Shown here: positions 58,701-64,000 of the stretch, in pieces
How the letters are laid out: each line of letters begins with the position of its first letter
How positions within the stretch are numbered: position 1 is the stretch's first letter
Assembly (NCBI GenBank): GCA_949317995.1
Contig: OX439044.1
Coordinates: 18,252,641 to 18,316,640 of the forward strand
Length of the DNA: 64,000 bases
Source of the DNA: Acholoe squamosa
Taxonomy: Eukaryota; Annelida; Polychaeta; Phyllodocida; Polynoidae
Reading direction: 5' to 3'
Position numbers and translations under genes: made by a program
Notes under the pieces: generated by a model
What the model was told of the DNA's origin: nothing
Database searches by the model: none
Seen by the model: the letters and a program-made list of their open reading frames with translations, nothing else

Positions 58701-60255
58701 ACACCCTACACCCCTCAGAGTACCACACAAAAGTCATATATCTTCTTTTGAAGTCATTGTAATTCCAGGGAATCTCAGTATATGCCCAAAAAAAATTTGT
58801 TGTAAACGATTTCAGGCAGGGTGAAGTTCGCTGTAAAGGGACTTATTTAGTATAGAAATGTATGGGTTGGAATTGGTACAATGGGATTTGTTTGTTGTAA
58901 ACGAAAATTCGTTGTAACAGGATTCGTTGTAATGAAATTTTACTGTAGTAGAATAGCTATATTTTCGCAGGCTATCCATGGTAGAATGGACGCAGGCCGA
59001 GGCTGCTCTGTACAGTGGGTGCCTCATTTTTGACATTTTAAATGGACCAAGGAAGAACCTTTCTAAGCCAGGTACGTTTAGAAAGAGGTCAGGTTTAGCA
59101 ACAAAGGGTGATGGTTTTTTGTTTGCTCACCTCAAAATATTTAATGGCTTCGTGGCCGTGGGATAGACCAGTCCCACCTCGGGGAATACGATGTAAAAAT
59201 ATCCCATGGTCGTGGACATTTGCTTATTTATTCTTTAGTACCAGGGCCGCAATCATTTTTATCGTAGTGGGGTGGGGGGGGGCGGCGGAAAAAATCTGCT
59301 GGTCCGCCAAAATCCATCAAGTCCCTCGGTCCCCCCCCCAGCTGGCAATAAGGGAGTGGTCATTATTTGTCAAAGGGGGGGGGGGGGGGTTGTTACGCCC
59401 CCCCGATGGTAGTCAAAATTTTTTGCTGCCCCTGCGCCCCTTTTTGATCTATAATAGCGTGCAGGCTTTTTTGCTAAAAAGAGGGTACATTTTTATAGCC
59501 CCCCCTCGTGAGGGGTCAAATTTTTTTAAGCTACCCCCTGAGAGGGGTCTGAAATTTTTACGCCCCCCCCTCAAACCCCCCCTTGATAAATTATGACCAC
59601 TCCCTAAATGACTATAGGTCCTAAGGGAGTGGTCATTATTTATCAACAGGGGGCGGGTGGTGGTTTTCCGCGCGGATGCGTGAAAATTTTTTACGCCCCC
59701 CCTCGACGACAGTCAAAATTTTTTGCGCCCCCCCCCACAAACCGGAGGCGCGGAGAATTTTCGCGCCCCTCTTTGAGCTATAGTAGCACGTGGGCTTTTT
59801 TTGCTAAAAAGAGGGTTAATTTTTTTAGCCCCCCCCCTCAAGAGGGATCAAAATTTTGTTAGCCCCTCCCTCGGGAGGGGTCTGAAATTTTTACCCCCCC
59901 CCTAAAACCCACCGTTCCCCCCCTGTTGATAAATAAGATAAATAATGACCACTCCCTAAACTAGGCTAAAGCAAAGGCCCCTATATAATTGGGGTCTGAG
60001 CACGGTATATTAGTATAGGTACCTGGTATTAGTGGTTATCTTTAAGGGGATTTATAAGGGCCTATGCTGAATAAATTTATATTATATCGAATGCCATTAT
60101 TGCTCTAGATCTACTCACTTATTTCTGATGAGAACTTCCTTCGGTCCAGGCATCACAAGAGGCGCTTCAACTGTGGACACGGCATCTCTGAAGTTGTTTG
60201 ACAACTTTTGTACAACCATTTTCCTGAATACGGAGGGTAATCGAGCGGCAGCCAT
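40773..60255 (-). CDS. PTGR3: Prostaglandin reductase 3 / zinc-binding alcohol dehydrogenase domain protein 2, 12 exons, 353 aa
   Basis: Exons on the minus strand in order: 60119-60255, 57722-57809, 57261-57359, 44290-44388, 43957-43996, 43553-43581, 43117-43191, 42765-42836, 42269-42330, 41741-41843, 41303-41488, 40773-40844. All GT-AG, phases agree, 1062 bases with stop. It is a medium-chain dehydrogenase/reductase of the quinone-oxidoreductase branch, NADPH-dependent, which in mammals reduces 15-keto-prostaglandins. Visible marks: [18 protein letters not shown] (N-terminal catalytic domain), the [12 protein letters not shown] dinucleotide-binding turn, [39 protein letters not shown] and the C-terminal [11 protein letters not shown]. 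The C-terminus SQL is a weak peroxisomal-type signal; the human protein ends SKL (from memory). The ATG at 60255 is the first after an in-frame stop and has good context. A 12.6 kb LTR element sits in intron 4. Confidence 0.95.
40978..41143. mobile_element. MITE of the CAGGGATGTAAGTC family, left end missing
   Basis: GTCAGACATGGGCAAAAATC...GACTTACATCCCTG matches 37385-37556 closely through its right end. The first few bases at the left are lost. In PTGR3 intron 11. Confidence 0.7.
42473..42644. mobile_element. Diverged member with CAGGGATGTAAC / GTACATCCCTG ends
   Basis: Ends match the 36934 family, while the interior is more diverged (ATTCTGAAATCAGGTAAATTTC is recognisable near the right end). 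In PTGR3 intron 8. No clear target duplication. Confidence 0.55.
44418..44835 (-). repeat. 3' LTR of the young gypsy-like element
   Basis: Begins TGTAGGGG and ends CCACTACA on the minus strand, with TATATAAGGC at 44631-44640 and an AATAAAAG signal near 44491-44500. CACGTGACGTG, combining an E-box with an ACGT core, lies near 44670. Identical to 56556-56973. Its outer edge stands 29 bases before PTGR3 exon 5 (44290-44388), so it lies where branch-point and pyrimidine signals are expected. A 72-residue open frame within it occurs in both LTRs and is probably meaningless. Confidence 0.95.
45670..45925 (-). repeat. 84-base tandem repeat in the 3' non-coding part of the young gypsy-like element
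   Basis: TAGCTAAACCCTGATGCCTG recurs at 45717, 45801 and 45885, an exact 84-base period, with a diverged extra copy at about 45670. The first two full units are nearly identical, so they arose recently. Confidence 0.9.
45969..46199 (-). CDS. Possible small Cys/His-rich ORF (76 aa) after the third ORF
   Basis: Lies 30 bases downstream of the third ORF on the same strand. The C-terminal half reads [20 protein letters not shown], a possible zinc-binding cluster reminiscent of the [14 protein letters not shown] stretch between RNase H and integrase of the same element. It may be chance. Confidence 0.3.
   Translation of the reverse strand: MCPGVLLPMHCWIRNHFFIQPVLIRVPNCTLIRKLKTEGENKQVTLEEEYECCKHHNCTVPQCNDCAYYKIMDNLH
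46230..49943 (-). CDS. Unknown third ORF of the young gypsy-like element (1237 aa), between integrase and 3' LTR
   Basis: I do not recognise a family. The N-terminal 150 residues are acidic and Pro/Gly-rich. About 200-350 looks globular ([20 protein letters not shown]). About 380-580 is Lys/Thr/Ser-rich and low-complexity. About 680-750 has Cys/His pairs in a C2H2-like pattern (CPFQRC...[12 protein letters not shown]...HYVTSHGEG). After that comes a basic Pro/Ser/Gln-rich segment, then a C-terminal coiled coil (about 1080-1190). No signal peptide or membrane helix is visible, so it is not an envelope protein. It occupies the env position and is intact over 3.7 kb, which suggests recent function. 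How it is expressed (spliced or read through) is not determined. Confidence 0.8.
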   Translation of the reverse strand: MGYFIPEQPLLSMAEEAVRLGGGAGASTPPKYGSGSPKSPTYTYDDQQYDADCDQMDQQMNVDQYFSGVDDSDVESFYDASDNSRQVSPERRGVQQQIDVGEPYVAPPSEGLSGEPAGAQSLDRALMPPPPQLPPRLGGSTSFGALGPASPVDRPMHLELPFPDSPEWHDVAGPYDGRMLAISEEMLIPTCYGTPREVDERVVNAIWECAHPQWANTFPESWLMDYHQMAKGLVVHLWFRKAVWDAEMAFRRNTSYRPSYVSDKTGYTGVKADEVSRYIDRDQILLLSTADEYEAAGNAVVDYCPGVPITSQTIEAEEARIGVSPLDRLGVIQDLVVRLLERQYALAHPELVPGPAPVQVTAKMADRMDRLMSPAEAPTLGGAAVVPEKALPDADVSLKTAQSTPTKTEQVKEKAAGGKGKTTPTKGKGKGKRSGTEPSTSTSVDDSTRTRRVSPRSANKKGAKASDVSGNETDASEPGTSTNGRSRRRNKKKVDQRKPEPIEVDVQADNTEAEPAVPTVKVELGVPIVKLHDVMADLSGDAQDAAAQVLAGQQPVVQPVDVPSDPEGEEPVDPVVDVTPTDEQEAAIWANANSNFADFIPLHRGHLKGSKSVWRLPPRITCERQEDMEEWLRKKLSDRKPANMYWIYWEFVKNSPNGLYNYDQKGKLKFALDEYYGEDRKDCPFQRCTQSEGEVEFFIEKDAFLRHLVEVHMHQRREYVCDREVGKKCAKCTGCVTPRRGDMVRHYVTSHGEGLEAAIDRVMKIHSELYGNLRGLNAEKLASLTPSTKQFAPTVPGTNQKLKARFAQTPGSGKLEYAQEEYDLLNEWRSNKARRRGGAYVTPSGEQVRSRRDYRQGPSVADRKRQASESPSRARSPLEALERQTNGGRKKPHLPSPTGTPSHYGQAPTPRGAQNPTFFGVSGPSGQSARKHAPLNVKDPKQYPAMGPPGPEMQIFDQYGRVKQELPTVGGQAPRPTMSAVVRQRPPAPLLTVKDLRRELSRLPLVQGLPTQGPSSTTASAVTTAVASSHTQVAVTASGSGAQPKPQGQVPPPGAVVHRPKLIQTVETFFKKEDKLSCNIQSKQFETLQHHLENLHLDMYRRTVSSTLQCIDAIQKSEINRISTQIKADVAKDKQEAANLRQEALSEKETASQMLDLERATNMKNQQKFFKVFGVIMDNWDGTPEHALKLFEARQKVKLTPAVPALAPTDGTGMNPPVQPLAQQPGPNQPPEENMEQ
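49944..50461 (-). other. Spacer between pol and the third ORF of the young element
   Basis: Non-coding by inspection. A short stem TAAGCAGT...ACTGCTTA lies at 49953-49972, directly before the third ORF. No splice acceptor could be fixed. Confidence 0.5.
50462..53732 (-). other. pol region of the young gypsy-like element (protease, RNase H, integrase)
   Basis: Protease with DTGAS at 53326-53340. RNase H with [19 protein letters not shown] and the [10 protein letters not shown] block. Integrase with an HHCC zinc site (HGHRTSGH...CPECC) and a catalytic core ending around [17 protein letters not shown]. After the core comes a basic tail with an AT-hook-like GPGRPRK near 50680-50700. Pol appears broken overall, with about one major break. 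Closely similar to the pol at 1-2678 where they overlap. Confidence 0.88.
53771..56512 (-). CDS. Gag-like polyprotein of the young gypsy-like element (913 aa)
   Basis: A fossil-class entry. The N-terminal region (about residues 110-290) is a long charged coiled coil. It is followed by a Gly/Asn/Ser/Pro-rich stretch (about 340-540), a capsid-like part (about 550-740, with [15 protein letters not shown] and RTQKPKES) and one CCHC knuckle ([14 protein letters not shown]) near the end. Similar throughout to the Gag at 2679-5576. Unusually long for Ty3/gypsy. Confidence 0.87.
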   Translation of the reverse strand: MTELSPVRGNGSNRELDSPMEDGEIKSPPQGTEWRDPLEHYPDGLEDVRRNLHHELDEFGDSLFMPGGTSKPAPMHKSTAQFGKLPFEVPKPSAGMFETPYSSRIKHQKCGFEKNKMDELEDMRAEYEKIQKDLITLTGTRDKILTENKQLISERLDYDQSCRRQQQLLLDQMEKEKQDFQLQHEQYRDALYTADLEYRASYDELNRTKQELNSTQSAYGKYQEELKKIESAFKDARETYQKQTDEHEKLKDQLIRESTDLAVKQTKMMDDYSELEAKAIQMSKYLEDTGRAVGTLESDFTVSGIALNTTSNQMFSLRGNDGVTETTVPRYEGVKSHQVRFTDNTSIPLGLGTGNKGDNSASGAKQSRSAGSSTFDGGWPQQSPLGGPNGPYAQYGWNQSQTGTNPSNGNTRNTSGGTTGRAPGGSSTAGGQSGCDQGSGPSSDRSRSRPSASGTGFNNGNQSYGTGGNTNPNSGFFSFGGNTQPTNGPGPAPQTSGYTFSQVPPYGAGGSGGGGGPPSGGFGSTYGTNPPRKKRLSRRVSLSPGLQALHDSNAAIANLGVDCYNQGLDDTEIMEWSKGLTLTGSTNPARRVAKIPTPFNAKNPWKEEYQGCADVFNCNGWGKAEALPYLVCWLKEGDGKGAVEQWRDSQITGLSAHMKYDELIEIASYLYGNIVGEDPWLTFTKRTQKPKESAKVFGLECQRLLHKARPQWRLDDECFLDEMFKQFIEGLRNQEHRTVACEAWKNDASLTDLFQSLDHYDRKARIFAGKVPQRMSAMIIPEGIPETDSSESGEPDEDENVGAIGQGNPRYNRNWGKKPGYVKEKVITSKPPVTQPDTKPTTGPSLSEDLVNNLVKKITENLRRPKPDRTVVTCFRCQETGHYAAECEADKPVYRNTRYRSNPGKEDSVKKEN
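56556..56973 (-). repeat. 5' LTR of the young gypsy-like element
   Basis: Same sequence and length as 44418-44835, TATA box at 56769-56778. Followed on the minus strand by one base and then the primer binding site TGGTGCCGTGACC (56542-56554). Being in the same orientation as PTGR3, its promoter and poly(A) signals could act on that gene. Confidence 0.95.
58109..58945. mobile_element. pogo/Tigger-like non-autonomous element containing a minisatellite
   Basis: Inverted ends CAGTAAAATTCCGTTATAAC and GTTGTAATGAAATTTTACTG with TA on each side (58107-58108 and 58946-58947), the usual form of pogo/Tigger ends. Inside, about six units of roughly 80 bases (GAGCTCAATGGAGGCGGCTG, AAGATGCCATATCAC, C-rich) run from about 58248 to 58715. 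No transposase. In PTGR3 intron 1. Confidence 0.85.
59176..59230. repeat. Partial copy of the 26515-26665 hairpin (one arm)
   Basis: CACCTCGGGGAATACGATG, TAAAAATATCCCATGG and GTGGACATTTGC parallel the right arm of the hairpin at 26515-26665. Confidence 0.6.
59352..59604. mobile_element. TWA MITE, G/C-run family
   Basis: Ends GGGAGTGGTCATTATTTGTC and GATAAATTATGACCACTCCC. TAA on both sides (59349-59351 and 59605-59607). Relative of 8952-9269. In PTGR3 intron 1. Confidence 0.85.
59625..59956. mobile_element. TWA MITE, G/C-run family, adjacent copy
   Basis: Same ends as 8952-9269, flanked by TAA (59622-59624 and 59957-59959). Only 20 bases from the previous copy and in the same orientation. 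Its interior (CGCGCGGATGCG and GGAGGCGCGGAG blocks) is closer to 8952-9269 than to its neighbour. Confidence 0.85.
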
Positions 60256-60716
60256 GGTTGCAACGAGGAGTTTAGATATTCTAGATGTGATCAATATTCA
60301 AAGGGAAGAATGGCAGTGCATAGGAATCGAAGGTCCCTCTGAGATCGATGTTGAACTTTATTCCCACCTTATGTCATAGCCTTCAAAGGCCACTTTTAGT
60401 GCGCAACTTCACTGCGATTATCCCCTACATCCCCGAAAATAGACAAAATATCCCTTTATATACGTTAGAACTTATGTCTGAGAAAACCACTGTTTGTTGG
60501 GCCACTTAAGAAATCATGCTGAACCAAACATGCTGACTAGAAGGAACAAATGTACAGTAGACGAGCATTTTAAATATCAGTTTTATTCGCGGCCTCACAC
60601 TCTATATCATGTGACTGTACAAAATGGCGCAGTTTTGTCGTCTGCTCGATCTCGACCGGTTTGTTTGCTCAGGGAAATAGTCAGTGAGTACTTCTGAAGT
60701 TCTGTGGTCTGCTCGA
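60256..60716. other. Region upstream of PTGR3, no feature recognised
   Basis: Expected to hold the PTGR3 promoter. No TATA box is obvious, and no other feature is seen. Confidence 0.4.
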
Positions 60717-61081
60717 TCGGGGGGGGGGGGGGGGCTATAATTTACAGCTCTGGGGTCAGAAAATGAGGGAAACAGAGAGTGGGGGGGGGGGCTAAAATTT
60801 ACAGCTCTGGGGTCAGAAAATGAGGGAAACAGAGAGGGGGGGGGCATAATTTACAGCTCTGGGGTCAGAAAATGAGGGAAACAGAGGGGGGAGGGGCTAT
60901 AATTTAAAGCTTTGGGGTCAGAAAAAAAGAAAATATGGGGGGGGGCTATAATTTAAAGCTTTGGGGTCAGAAAATGAGGGAAACAGAGAGGGGGGGGGGG
61001 CTAAAATTTACAGCTCTGGGGTCACAAAATAAGGGAAACAGACAGGGGGTGGGCTAAATTAAAAAAGTGATCACTCCCTTA
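60717..61081. repeat. Tandem repeat of G-run plus AGCTCTGGGGTCAGAAAATG units, ending in a MITE-like edge
   Basis: About six units of 50-60 bases, each a G run, CTAAAATTTACAGCTCTGGGG, TCAGAAAATGAGGGAAACAG. The right border GATCACTCCC then TTA matches the G/C-run MITE family, suggesting a MITE interior that expanded. No matching left end was found. Confidence 0.7.
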
Positions 61082-61704
61082 GTTCTGGAGTTAAGGAGTG
61101 GTCATTTATTATCAACAGGGGGGGGGGGGTAATGGGTTTGAGGGGGGTGTAAAAAATTTGACAGTCTGGGCTGTGCTGCCCCCGGGGTGCAGCCACTGCA
61201 AGCGTAACCCAATACAATGTAAACAAACTCCTTTTATCATGACAGCTATTGTTTCAATGATTTTTAGCTGAAGCACACATCTAAGTACCTGACTGCAACA
61301 GGATTGTAACAAGTACATTCTTTAATAATGAATAAACGAAGTTTAATAGCCCTCGCTACAAGGGTGTTGCATCGTAGACGACAATGCTTTGGTGCGCAAA
61401 CCGGAAGTAAAGTATGCTGGTGTTCGCAGCGCCCCCTAGCAAAACAGACCTGTGGGCGTAACGCTGAGCGCCGTAAGACGTCGCTCCATTCGTTATAGCT
61501 CTTTGATCTAGGACTAGGTCATATTTAGAATGATAGATTAATCTATGTGTATAATATTAACGCGTTCAGTTTCTACACTCAATTTTCAAGTTTACCAAGA
61601 TTTCGTAAACTGAACCGTTGTTACCAGTTGGGTCTTGAATTTTATTTTTTTTTCAGGTAGGCCCTACCCTACTATGGTAACCCTTTCATGGTTACCCTTC
61701 CATG
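61082..61704. other. Non-coding stretch with one MITE end
   Basis: TAAGGAGTGGTCATTTATTATCAAC plus a G run at 61092-61150 is one end of the G/C-run family. The rest holds nothing recognised. Confidence 0.45.
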
Positions 61705-62121
61705 GGGGCTGTGTACAAATGACGCCATGCAGGAGGGGGGAGAGGGGGGTCAGGCCCGGCATGACGGAATTAATTTTCCATATACCGTAATCTCTCGCGT
61801 ATAAGGCGCACCTCACCTATAAGGCGCACCCCCAACTCAGGGAGGTCTGTTATAACGTATAAGGCGCACCTCTGAGGGCAGATTTTTGTTAATGTAGTAC
61901 TCTTCTATAGTAAAAGATACCCCCCTATAAGGCGCACCCCAAACTCAAGGCAATTTACCTCCCACGTATAAGACCCAGCAGCATTTTGTTTGGCCTATAA
62001 GACGCGCCTTATATGCGGGAGATTACGGTACCTTCAGCATTGCAAAATTGGCAAAAAACATGACAAGGGGGGGGGGTCCAAAATGGTCCAAAAAAGCATG
62101 ACGTCATTTGTACACAGCCCC
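61705..62121. mobile_element. MITE, GGGGCTGTGTACAAATGACG family, interrupted by another MITE
   Basis: Ends GGGGCTGTGTACAAATGACG and CGTCATTTGTACACAGCCCC, with ATG on both sides (61702-61704 and 62122-62124). Its interior matches 26846-27030 and 29536-29703 (AATTAATT, GCAAAATTGGCAAAAA), but is split by the TA-site MITE at 61785-62028. Confidence 0.8.
61785..62028. mobile_element. MITE, TA target site, 'ATAAGGCGC' family, copy 3 (nested)
   Basis: CCGTAATCTC...GAGATTACGG with TA on each side (61783-61784 and 62029-62030). Removing it together with one TA restores the ATACCTTCAGCATTG stretch seen uninterrupted in 26846-27030 and 29536-29703. Confidence 0.9.
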
Positions 62122-62529
62122 ATGGTGTTCATTTTTATGCCACTGGTATACAGTGGATAGTCTTTGGGAAGAAGGGTCAAGAAAGGTGTCATTACTGTCA
62201 AATTCATCTCTTAAAGGGGCAACTAATCAAATTATCAGTAGTAATTTGCTTATCCCTCTATGTTTCTATATAGATTAAACACATAGTCATGAATCTACCA
62301 TCAGATCCTGGTGGTATGTATAGATACAAGTATGAGGTGTATACAGGTTTTATGTTACCTAGTGAACTGGATGCATTTCTAATGGACTCTAGACACTTTT
62401 GCCATGGTCTAGCTAAATGTACACGCCACCTTGTTGTTTATTGATGTTCCCTTCCTGAATCTGAATTTTCGTTTTCGCAACTTATACTTTTGTCTCCACA
62501 ACTTTATTAATAGGTTTCTTTTAAGGGCA

Positions 62530-62700
62530 CAGCTATTCAATTGTGGATGTTAAGTTGCAGAAACGAAACATAAAGTTGCGGAAAGGAAATATTAACTTGC
62601 GCAAAAAAAATTTAACTTGCAGAAACGAAAATAAAAGTTGTGAAAATGCCCATTTTACTTGTGAAAACGAAAATTTTAATTGCGGAAACAAACTTTAGAA
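62530..62700. repeat. Short tandem repeat of AACTTGCGGAAACGAAAAT-like units
   Basis: About seven irregular units of 22-27 bases (AAGTTGCAGAAACGAAACAT, AACTTGCAGAAACGAAAATA and so on). A complementary TTTTCGTTTTCGCAACTT stretch lies at 62464-62482, so the whole may be a foldback element. Confidence 0.65.
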
Positions 62701-64000
62701 AAAAAATGTGGAAAACGGATGTCCTTTCCAGGGCTCCGTAATACAATGTGTGAGGCAAAAAAAAAAAAGTTTCAGCATATTCAGTTAACCCGACCATAGA
62801 TCCCAAAGCAGGCCTGACCCTATAGCTTCAAAAGCAAGAAATTAGGTCTAAAGAGTATGATTTTCTGCATTTTTTTAAGTTATAAAGAATTTTTGAAAAA
62901 CAGATCCGACCTACCTAGTTCTGCTAGAATCTCAGCAGCTATATATCGCCCTGAGGTTCCACAGGAACTCCATTGAAATACCTGGTAGTTTGGATTGACC
63001 GACCTGAACCCGAGTTGCAGCTCACATGTTCCCCCCGGGTGTTCACCTTTGCACCAAGGTGAAGGCCAGCAATGGCTGGCTCGCCCAGATCGGCCAGAAT
63101 GTTTGAGATTATCCATGTACGATTTATCTACTGAAATGTAGGGTTTTTTATTTTTTTATTTCAATATGGGAATATAAACTCGTAAAACTCATTCGTCCCC
63201 TACTTGCCTCTAATTTCTAATTTTTTTTTTGCGGTCTTCATCGGCGAACAATGTTCTACCTGACGGATTTATTGACTTAACTGTATATAATGTAAAGTAC
63301 AAGGATAGTTGATAGTCACAATTATCATTAATACGTATCAGGTTCTAGACATGCAGGTTAACGAGGTCGAAGATTTTTTGTTCTCCAAGGAGGATAGAAG
63401 CAGCCGTTTTTGACTATTAATGAGTTTTCAACCAAGGATGAGTGTGCCTATTGGAGAAGGCCTATGCCACATGTGCTTATGCCCATGTCCCTATACCGTA
63501 CCCCATGTCCTTATGCCTCATGTATCTATGCCCCAATTCTCTACTTGGGTATGACCTTTATTATTCTTATATGGAGGTAATCAAATCTATGTGGTATTTT
63601 ACTGCCTGTCCAGTCTTATTTCTTTCTATTTTTTTTTACTTTAGGAGGAGGGATCAAACTGTCAAGGTCTAAATGCAGTAGATTTATATTATTATCTACA
63701 CTTTGTTATAAGGAGCTCTGATACTTTCCATAAATCTCAAAAGTAGTAAGTGTCCCTTATGGTGATGCACTAAAGGGGAAAATAGGGCAGGTAGGTGGAG
63801 ACACCTCACCTAGCTTCCCTTATATTTCCCCTTCCTCTACAGCCACATAGAGGACTAGGGAAGTAGTTAAAGATCCTGTCATAGGTCCTGATGTTCCTCT
63901 GAACAAAGAGGAACAGGGGGGTTGTATATAGATTTCCTTACATTTTCCCTAGGTTCTCTCCCATCTCTACCCCAAGAGCCGCAGAGAGAAGCAAGAAGGC
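62701..64000. other. Non-coding right end of the window
   Basis: No gene recognised. An A-run plus GTTTC...CCCGACC block near 62758-62805 resembles the 18243-18613 MITE family. The 76-78-residue frames here are unsupported. Confidence 0.4.

Noticed and set aside
60717-61081. CRISPR-like array
   Set aside because: Units are contiguous tandem repeats without unique spacers, in animal DNA.

Overview
This is animal nuclear DNA. It has intron-rich genes with GT-AG introns, several families of short inverted-repeat transposons, a SINE, AT microsatellites and LTR retrotransposons. The SINE has an (ACTC)n tail and a core resembling repeats I associate with molluscs and their relatives. That suggests a marine lophotrochozoan, but I cannot name the species from the sequence alone.

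Layout. Positions 1-5978 hold the 5' part of a Ty3/gypsy-like LTR element on the minus strand, cut by the window edge. Positions 5979-17760 contain no gene I can support. They hold a large inverted repeat rich in GATAGGTA, microsatellites, MITEs and two SINE copies. Positions 17767-31627 hold a plus-strand gene of 12 coding exons (597 aa) that joins a secreted-side kelch propeller to a cytochrome b561 membrane domain. Its introns are full of MITEs and include a small LTR element whose LTRs carry a tRNA-like module. Positions 36293-39679 hold a minus-strand GATD1 orthologue (7 exons, 214 aa). Positions 40773-60255 hold a minus-strand PTGR3/ZADH2 orthologue (12 exons, 353 aa). Its intron 4 carries a 12.6 kb, very young Ty3/gypsy-like element (44418-56973) whose left LTR lies only 29 bases from the exon 5 splice acceptor. 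Positions 60256-64000 hold only repeats.

The three host genes were rebuilt exon by exon. Every junction keeps phase, and the summed coding lengths (1794, 645 and 1062 bases) are multiples of three. The kelch-b561 gene is convergent with GATD1, and GATD1 lies downstream of PTGR3 on the same strand. I see no sign that the three work together. The most unusual items are the kelch-b561 fusion, the TRIM-like element whose primer binding site matches the 3' end of its own LTR-borne tRNA-like module, and the large extra ORF between pol and the 3' LTR of the young gypsy-like element. Family names and comparisons with human proteins come from memory, not from a search.
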